Source: Porogramme epimiltina
Taxonomy: Eukaryota > Basidiomycota > Agaricomycetes > Polyporales > Polyporaceae
Direction of reading: 5' to 3'
Assembly (NCBI GenBank): GCA_900155495.1
Contig: FTLJ01000474.1
Coordinates: forward strand, 1-26,321
DNA: 26,321 bases
Shown: one piece after another, positions 20,021 to 26,321 of the stretch
Numbering within the stretch: the first letter of the stretch is position 1
Layout: every line of letters starts with the position of its first letter
Program-made: the position numbers and the translations under genes
Notes under the pieces: model-generated
The model's database searches: none
The model's input: the letters and a program-made list of their open reading frames with translations, nothing else
Told to the model about the DNA's origin: nothing

Positions 20021-21325
20021 CGGACATTCGACTCGTGTATTTGCTGTGCAGTGTACGCTACAGATTATAGGACGTGATTCTGGAACGACGACGGGGTTTG
20101 GCTAGCACCGCTGCGGAGTGGCCTCAAGCGCAGACGCGAGCGCAGGTGGATCTCCGAAACCCGGCGGCGAGTGCATTGTCGGACAGACGCCTTGCTAACG
20201 CCTGCACCCTGTGGCTGACCGCGAACTCCCAGGAAGAAAGTCTAGTGAGCGCTCAGCTGGAGAGAACCAGGAACCCGCGCTAAGGGCACGCGCGTCAGAC
20301 TCGAATCGAACGCGGGGGCCATCTTCGGACGAGTCCGTGGGAGTTGTGCCAGCCCTGAAGTCGGCCCCATACTCGTCTGATATTCCCCAGATATTCCCCA
20401 AGCTTGATGTTCGCGTACTCGCGAGGGAACCTGTCGGCTGATGTCAAACACCGTCCACGACGTCGCCCGAGCAAGCCCCGCCGCGGCCGCGGCCGACGCG
20501 ATCCCATCGCAATGCGCCGAGCAAGGTGCTTACGCCAGCAGTGGTCATACCAGCAAGTGCTAGCCCCATCGAACACATCATCGCGGCAGGACTCTTGCAA
20601 ATTTGCGTACAAAACGGGCGCTGGGTAAGGTCGCAGTGCGATTGTTTGGCGTTGGTGTCGCGCCTTTGCAACAATTCGTCATCAGTCCCACGTCATTCGT
20701 ACAAACACGCCTCGCTGACGACCTGTGCTCGAAACATCTCTTTGCGGTTCAACTTGCGACCGATCGGGACTGCCTGCCATTCCCTGATTATCATCCCAGC
20801 CAGATGGCTCGCCCTCTCTTCCTATTCTCGGTCCTCTGACACGCGAGGAGCCCAGCGGTGCGTCACTCCCCTCATCTTAGATCCCCTCATTATGTACTGG
20901 CGATCGCGCACAGAGTTTCTGTAAGCGAGCCTGCTCGATTCCCGGGTCGGCACTGCTCTTGCCTGGGTCTGTCCTAGGTGACATTCCCCTTGCGCGGTCA
21001 GTAGGCATTGCAGTCCACTGAGTATCACTTACGTCGTGTGGCACACAGGCACAGGTCAGCGCTCTCGCTCGGCGTCTACGATACCCCACTGACTTGTTCC
21101 TTCCTTCCTCGACTCCCTACAAGCCCGGCATGTGCGCCCACCAGCCGAATTCGGTTTCCCGTATAAATCCATGCCCCGTCTTCGCAGTCTCCCCACCACC
21201 TCTCCCGTCCATCTCAGGGTCTTCGCAGCGGGCATCCGTTCCCTGCCACCCATCGCTCCCCGCCCCCGCGCCGTCGACCTCACTTCCCCCCGCCGACCCC
21301 CACGCCGACAGCAACACGTAGAAAA
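20021..21325. other. Intergenic region upstream of the Zn2Cys6 gene
   Basis: About 1.3 kb between two plus-strand genes. A TATAAA box lies at 21162. I see no convincing gene, RNA or repeat, apart from a short doubling of ATATTCCCC near 20379-20399. Confidence 0.45.
21162..21167 (+). promoter_or_regulatory. TATA box of the Zn2Cys6 gene
   Basis: TATAAA lies 164 bp upstream of the ATG at 21326 and is followed by a long C/T-rich leader, as expected for a fungal promoter. Confidence 0.45.
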
Positions 21326-22623
21326 ATGTCGAGCAACCCTCGTACGTGGCTTCCCTCCTCTGGCCCGCCGTGCCGCCCAACGCAGACGCTGACCGCCGCA
21401 CCCGCGACGCCGCCTCACCCCCGCAGCCGGGCGCACCGCTATCCCCTTCGACCCAAGCCTCCTCCAGCCCATCGTGCGCACGAAACGCACCGCGATCGCG
21501 TGCACCGAGTGCCGCCGGCGCCAAGTCAAGGTGGGCACCCACCACCGACACAGTACCGCCACCATTGACCGATCCTGATCTCGCGTGTCCCGCTCCTCAC
21601 CACCTCCGCCCTCCCCCGCACCCCGTCCGCGCCCCGGCTGACGCTGTGCTGCTCTCCGCTTTCGCTCCCGTGCGGTGGCCCGCCCCTTCTTCGCTCGCGG
21701 CCGGCGCACGCAGTGCTCGGGCGGCTCGCCGCGTTGCGAGCGCTGCAAAAAGAAGAACATCGACTGCACTTACGTACCGCTCGCCGAGCAGCGCGCCACG
21801 GAGTCCACCTCGCGCTCGGGGACGCCCACTCAGACGCACGCGCACTCTGCGCTCGGACACGGGCACCACGGACACGGGCACGGGCACGGTCATGGACACG
21901 GACACGGCGGCAGCATGTCGCAGGCCGCGTACGCGCAGGGGTACGGGGCCGGGTCGGGGTACGCCGCCGCCTCAGTTCCGCAGGGGTGGCGGCCCGGCAC
22001 GCCCGGAGCCGCCGCGGCGCAACAGTACGGGGGTGGCAGCGGCGGCGGCAGCGGCGCGCTCTCGAACCAGCAGTACGCGGGCGTGCCGATGGCCGCGTAC
22101 CCGCAGGGGTACGGCCAGCAGGGGGGCCACCAGCACCAGCAGCAGTACGCGACGAGCGCGACGCAGGAGATGTACGCGCAGGCGGCGTATGCCCAGGCGC
22201 AGGCCCAAGCGCAGGCTCAGGCTCAGGCGCACGGCGGCTTCGATGCCGCGTCGTACGGAGGCGGGGGCGCCGCGGCGTACGACGCGCGGTACTTCCAGAT
22301 GGCGGGCGTGTCTGGCGAGCAGCAGAGGTGCGTCCGGCGCCTTTGGGGCGCCGTGCGCGTCGTTTCGCGTGCGAGGGCCCTGGCTGATACCGACACCCTC
22401 TCTTGTTCCAGCTACGGCGGCCAGTACGCCGCGCAGCAGGCGTACTTTGACCCCGCGACCGGCCAAATGATCCCTGCGGAGCTCGCGGCCCAGTGGGCGA
22501 GCGGAGGCGGCGGCAGCTCTGTACGCGTTCTGCCTCTCCTTCCCACCGCCTCGCTTCGAGCGTGCTGACATCTCGCGGCAGGGCTCCGGCTACCAAGGCC
22601 AACACTACTCTGGACAAAACTAA
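21326..22623 (+). CDS. Zn2Cys6 zinc-cluster protein with Gly/His/Gln-rich tail
   Basis: A putative nuclear DNA-binding regulator. Exons: 21326-21341 (16 nt), 21427-21530, 21714-22327, 22412-22520 and 22582-22623; 294 aa. The zinc cluster has Cys31, 34, 41, 48, 51 and 58 (CTECRRRQVK, then CSGGSPRCERCKKKNIDC), spacing C-x2-C-x6-C-x6-C-x2-C-x6-C, which is complete. An intron splits it between the second and third Cys. The rest is low complexity: a His-Gly repeat around residues 88-106, Gly/Tyr/Gln stretches such as YPQGYGQQGG, an Ala-Gln repeat near 199-213, and a final NPATGQ-like motif (FDPATGQMIPAELAAQW). There is no fungal middle homology region, so it is shorter than classic members (usually 500 aa or more). 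Target genes are unknown. Confidence 0.85.
21855..21911 (+). repeat. Hexamer repeat coding for His-Gly dipeptides
   Basis: About nine imperfect copies of the six-base unit GGRCAC code for alternating Gly and His in the Zn2Cys6 protein. Such repeats change length readily. Confidence 0.75.
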
Positions 22624-23446
22624 TACCCCATAGATGCCAACCGTAATGGATCGCTGCGACGTGCACACTACTACCGCGCCCGCCTAATCCTGTTTCACGT
22701 TGTTCCCGGCTTCGTGTTCCTGCTCCTTGCACTATTCATTCCGCCCGTCAGCACCCCGTGGTTTTCGGTCTTCCGGTTCCAACAATGGCCCGCTCTCCCG
22801 CCACCCGTAGATGCGCCTGACTTGCCTACTGCAGTGTAGCATATATTTAACGTGACTCGTTTCTACTATTACTAACAAGCTAACTAGCTGAGCGTATTTA
22901 CCAGGTTTCCTATTCGGGCTCCACGTTTCGTGTTTCGTGCATACCACCCCTCCTTCCGTGTATCCAGTAGAATCATGATCCCCCCTCCTCTCTGTCTCAT
23001 GTTTCCTGCACCGGTTTGCTATCTCCGCCTGTTCCAGCTGTATCTATACGCCTGTCTCTGGCACCTACGCATTTCCGCCGTGATAGCCGCCTCGCTGTCG
23101 TGTTTGTATATCGCTACGCAGAGGACTCCCTCGGAACGAACGAACGCTATGACTAGACAGCATCTCAACATAGAGACATTTCCTCCCCCCATCTCGCGCG
23201 TCACCGGCACGTCGGGACTGCGCAACCCCCGCCCCCCTCCCGCCCCTTCCACTGCAAATTGGTACGTACGCGGGGAGCCCGGTGGCCCGCGATTTGCATA
23301 TATCGGAGCTCCGTGGGCGAGGTGGAATTTGAGCACCCGCTTGCGCGCACAAGCGAGAAGTCGGCCGCGCACACGTTGTGGATCCGCGCGACGCGGACGG
23401 GTGTGGTTCACCTGCGCCCCCTGCGCTAATTCGCAAACGCCCGGCC

Positions 23447-23479
23447 GGGGGGAAGGGGGGGGGTGCTGTGGGCGGGGGG
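23447..23479 (+). other. G-quadruplex-forming tract
   Basis: Four G runs of 6, 9, 3 and 6 bases are separated by AA, TGCTGT and C. This meets the usual four-run rule for a G-quadruplex. It lies in the gene-free stretch. Confidence 0.6.
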
Positions 23480-24670
23480 TCTGATGGTCATCTCGGCGTG
23501 ACCAACACCTGGAGTTGATCTTTGCTCGCACCACCACCGAGGTGCGGTGGTTCGCTCGACGGTGCATCGCGCAGCGCGCTATGTCAGCGGCCATCCATGG
23601 GGAGTACTTTGGTCACCGGACCGTCGTCAGTGGTACAGTGGGCGTAATCGGTGGGCGCACCAGCGCTTGGGCGCAGTCGTCAGCGCCACAGGCGGGCCGG
23701 GGCGAGCTCCCCGGGCAACCGAGTCCACCGGCCGTCCGCGGCGGGTGCAAGGTGCACCATGCGTCCGTCTTCGAGGGAGTGAAGGCGAGCGGCTTTGTCT
23801 GTGTGCTTACCCATGGCGCGTGGCGGATTTACATAGTCGTCAGGCCATGGACTGCCGGCAGTGTGGGTGTCTGCCACGGGCGGGGATGCCGACGACCTCA
23901 GTTCCAAATGGGACGCCCAGTCGGTATATCGACTCGTGGTGAATGTGGAATTGATATCGCCGTTCGGAAGGTCGACACGGCGTGTCGCGGTGCCGGGCCG
24001 TGGGGCCTGCGCCGGCCGAGTTCGATGGTCGCACGGGTCCAGTTGCCCTTGTGTAGAGACTTCGATCCCAGTCCGAGAAATTGCGGCAATTAATCGTTTA
24101 CGCAGTCGAGGTTTGTTGGACACAGGAAGATTGAGGCAGATGCGGAAGTTGTGTTCCCAAACGGACGCGAGCCCACCGGTTTACTTCGTTGTTTGGACAA
24201 GGTGGCATCTGTGTGGTTTAGGATAGAGTCACAGCCGGTTGCTTTAGTGTGGCTAGGTTTGGTAGGACAGCTGTCCGCACTCGGTCAACGGATGGGGTTG
24301 CCCTGAAGAGATTAGAACGGGGACTACCGCATTGTGGTGTGGATCGGAGACACCCGGAAGTGCCATGTTTCTTGATAGAAGCCAACGAGGGCACTCTCAG
24401 ACTTGCACAGGAAGTGTGGAAGCAGAGAAGCCAGGCGGCGAGGAAGGGCCTGAAACCGTCCGCCGGCCTGACCTAAGTCGCCGCAAGGCTTATTATTCTC
24501 TATGCACAGGGTAAGCGGTGGGCTCGACACAGGCAGTGTCGAGGTCTGAGCTCTCGACTCGACCGCTTCCCCCATCGACAAGCTTGTTCTGGAGCCGCGG
24601 AGGGTGCGCAGGGCAGCACCTGCGCTGGGGGCTGCATCGGCGCCTTGCGGCCATGGCTGGGCGATGACGC

Positions 24671-24710
24671 GGTGGTGCACGTTGTGTGCGCAACGTGACG
24701 GTGGACCACC
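24671..24710. repeat. Nested inverted repeat (potential hairpin)
   Basis: CACGTTG (24678-24684) pairs with CAACGTG (24691-24697) over a six-base loop, and GGTGGT (24671-24676) pairs with ACCACC (24705-24710) outside it, with one unpaired base on one side and seven on the other. Confidence 0.45.
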
Positions 24711-25439
24711 CGTTGCCAGAGCTTCTGTACGGCGGCGGAATCACTGATCATGGGGGTGGGCGAGGGCGGCCCTAGCGGGTCGCAGCGACGGGCTGTCCCC
24801 CTACTCCTCCCGGCCCCTGCCCAGCAGCCAGCAGGACGCCGCCGAACGCGCCAACGGCACATGAAGGGGAGTCGAACGGGGCAACTGAGAGGCACGGACC
24901 TGCAGGCGACCCGGTGACCGAGAAGGACGAGGCAGGCCGGGCTTCTCTGTCGGGTATGCTAATCCTCGCCCTGAGGCGTGGGGGCCAGGACGCGTGCGGC
25001 GGTGCGGCGAACCGGCCCACGAGATTGCAGGAGCGAGATGGATCAGACGAAAGAAGCAGGCTGGAGCAGCGCGGCCGACCGCAGCACGTAGAAGCGGTGA
25101 GCGGGGAGGCGAGAGGGGGGGCGGTCGACTGGACGGCAGGCGCCCGGCGACGCTGCAGGCCTCTTTCCCCCCTCCCTCTCCCCGAGTCCCACGCGGAAGC
25201 TGGCCGTGGGCAGGCCAGGCGTGGGCAGCTGGCGGGAGGGCGCGCCCGTGGGGAAGGCCGCCGCCGGGCGCACGCAAAATTTAGGTTGGCACCCGCCAAG
25301 GGCAGGCCGAACGATTCGATTCGAGCCGCTCCTTTCTCTCTCTCTCCAAACCATAATAAAAAAAGTATTCCTACACGCGAGCCTAGCATGCCGCCCGTTT
25401 TTTAAATTTCCTTTGATCCCGCCGACGCATGCGCACACT

Positions 25440-26257
25440 CTACAGCGGCCAGTCGAGCTTCTCGCCGTAGTTCCAGTGGACGGCCTTGACGGACGTGTAC
25501 TCCTCGAGCGCGTAGCTGCCCAGCTCGCGGCCTGCAGGGAGGGAACCACAGTGAGCGCCCGAGACCGCAGATCAACGAAGCCACCGCCTTGGGTTAGGCA
25601 ATCCCGCTGTTGGCTCGATGCCAACACCGGCCGCCATCCTGCCAACCCACGGATCCGCAGCGGTGCCATGGGCATCGAGCGGGCGAGGGAACGGGGGAAG
25701 CCAGCGGGGGATGCGCGCCGCGCTGCGCGATGGACGATGCGCGATGGGAGAGGGGGGGGGGGCTGGAAGGGGCGGCCACTCACCGATCCCGCTCTGCTTC
25801 TTGCCGCCGAAGGGCACGTTGTTGTTCAACAGATTGTACTGGTTTACCCACACCTGGCGCCGCGCGGCGAGGATAGAAGTGGGGAGCGGCAGTCAGCGAT
25901 CAGGGTTAGAATCGATCGCGCGGTCAAGAGAGCGCCACGAGACGCGCTGCGCGAGCGATTCGCCTGGTGGCCGGTTTTACTCCCGCCAGCCGCAGGGAGC
26001 GGAGGGCGGGAGAGCGCGCGCGACTTGGCGCGCGTGCGTACAAGAAGAGAAAAAACCACGCGCGGATCTTTCTCGTCGCGCTGCACCGCGTCACAGCACG
26101 CGACGCAGCGACACATGGCAAAGCGTCCGTGGCCGATTGCAAATGCAATCCGAAATTGATGCTGCCATAGTGCAAATTGAAAAAAGAGGGAGGAGCGAAG
26201 GACTCACCGTGCCGGCCTCGAGCGCCTGCGACACGCGCATGCACTGGCTCGCGTCGC
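25440..26257 (-). CDS. Aldehyde dehydrogenase, C-terminal part (gene continues beyond the window)
   Basis: ALDH enzymes oxidise aldehydes to acids with NAD(P)+. Three 3' exons are visible: 26257-26208, 25853-25784 and 25531-25440. Together they code for DASQCMRVSQALEAGT, VWVNQYNLLNNNVPFGGKKQ, SGIGRELGSYALEEYTSVKA and VHWNYGEKLDWPL, then stop. PFGGKKQSGIGRELG is the classic C-terminal ALDH signature, and the family normally has about 500 residues, so roughly 420 lie upstream. The catalytic Cys and Glu are outside the window. The phases join exactly. The two introns seen are 354 and 252 nt, much longer than elsewhere here. The bases after 26257 appear to belong to a further intron. It converges on the Zn2Cys6 gene. 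Confidence 0.9.
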
Positions 26258-26321
26258 CTGAGAGAATCACGCGCGGGGTGGGCGGGGCGGGGGAGATGCG
26301 AGATGGTCGGGCGGGCGGGGA
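26258..26321 (-). other. Intron of the aldehyde dehydrogenase gene, cut by the window edge
   Basis: The sequence before the acceptor TTCTCTCAG (minus strand) is a C-rich tract without coding features. The donor and the preceding exon are outside the window. Confidence 0.6.

Larger units (their letters stand above)
22624..25439. other. Large region without a convincing gene
   Basis: This is the longest gap in the window, about 2.8 kb, between two genes that converge. Several frames exceed 100 codons on both strands at once, which is what GC-rich noncoding DNA gives; none shows motifs or splice-consistent structure. The left end should hold the Zn2Cys6 3' UTR and the right end the aldehyde dehydrogenase 3' UTR. 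A G-rich tract and an inverted repeat are listed separately. A noncoding RNA cannot be excluded. Confidence 0.5.

Noticed and set aside
21526..22668. Minus-strand open frame of 380 codons opposite the Zn2Cys6 gene
   Set aside because: Arg/Pro/Ala-rich product of GC-skewed codons; the plus strand has a full zinc cluster and consistent splicing.
22930..24123. Overlapping open frames of 120-190 codons on both strands
   Set aside because: They occur on opposite strands over the same bases, lack motifs and show no splice-consistent extension, as expected for GC-rich noncoding DNA.
24860..24890. B-box-like GTTCGACTCC on the minus strand suggesting a tRNA
   Set aside because: The bases on each side do not pair as a T stem, and there is no A box, anticodon arm or T-run terminator.
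1..26321. A secondary-metabolite cluster, mobile element or defence-like system
   Set aside because: The SDR, aldehyde dehydrogenase and zinc-cluster genes lie apart among housekeeping genes, with no core synthase, transporter, transposase or terminal repeats.

Overview
The window looks like ordinary nuclear DNA of a filamentous basidiomycete, most likely an Agaricomycete. This is inference: the DNA is GC-rich, genes are dense, and coding sequence is cut by many 47-90 nt introns with GTRNGT donors and C/TAG acceptors. Several proteins read best as fungal family members. I see no transposon, CRISPR array, virus or prokaryotic operon. I rebuilt the gene models by hand: each exon chain keeps the reading frame and joins recognisable family motifs, but no transcript data were available.

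Left part (1-10.6 kb). An ELL-associated factor (EAF) gene (+) converges on a Srk1/Rck2-type MAPK-activated protein kinase (-). Next comes a small, probably mitochondrial, protein of unknown function (-), which shares a divergent promoter with GINS subunit PSF3 (+). A V-ATPase assembly factor PKR1 gene (-) shares another divergent promoter with the TFIIIC tau95/Sfc1 subunit (+).

Middle part (10.6-16 kb). A highly fragmented ribosomal protein eL29 gene (-) has a tRNA-Ile(AAT) about 280 bp upstream on the same strand. A short-chain dehydrogenase (+) follows, then a poorly resolved 1.5 kb stretch with a possible minus-strand spliced gene and a phosphopantetheinyl-transferase-like relic. The RNA polymerase II CTD phosphatase SSU72 (+) closes this part.

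Right part (16-26.3 kb). It holds a 1-Cys peroxiredoxin (+), proteasome subunit alpha2 (+), a Zn2Cys6 protein with a His-Gly and Gln-rich low-complexity tail (+), about 2.8 kb without a convincing gene, and the 3' end of an aldehyde dehydrogenase gene (-) that runs off the window.

The genes are mostly housekeeping: transcription by Pol II and Pol III (EAF, SSU72, TFIIIC, tRNA), replication, translation, proteolysis and stress defence. They do not form one pathway. The most interesting points are a potential in-frame 66-nt cassette exon that would split the ATP-binding loop of the Srk1-like kinase, three ACGCGT boxes in the PSF3 promoter, exons as short as 11-19 nt in several genes, and the unresolved 13.3-14.7 kb stretch.
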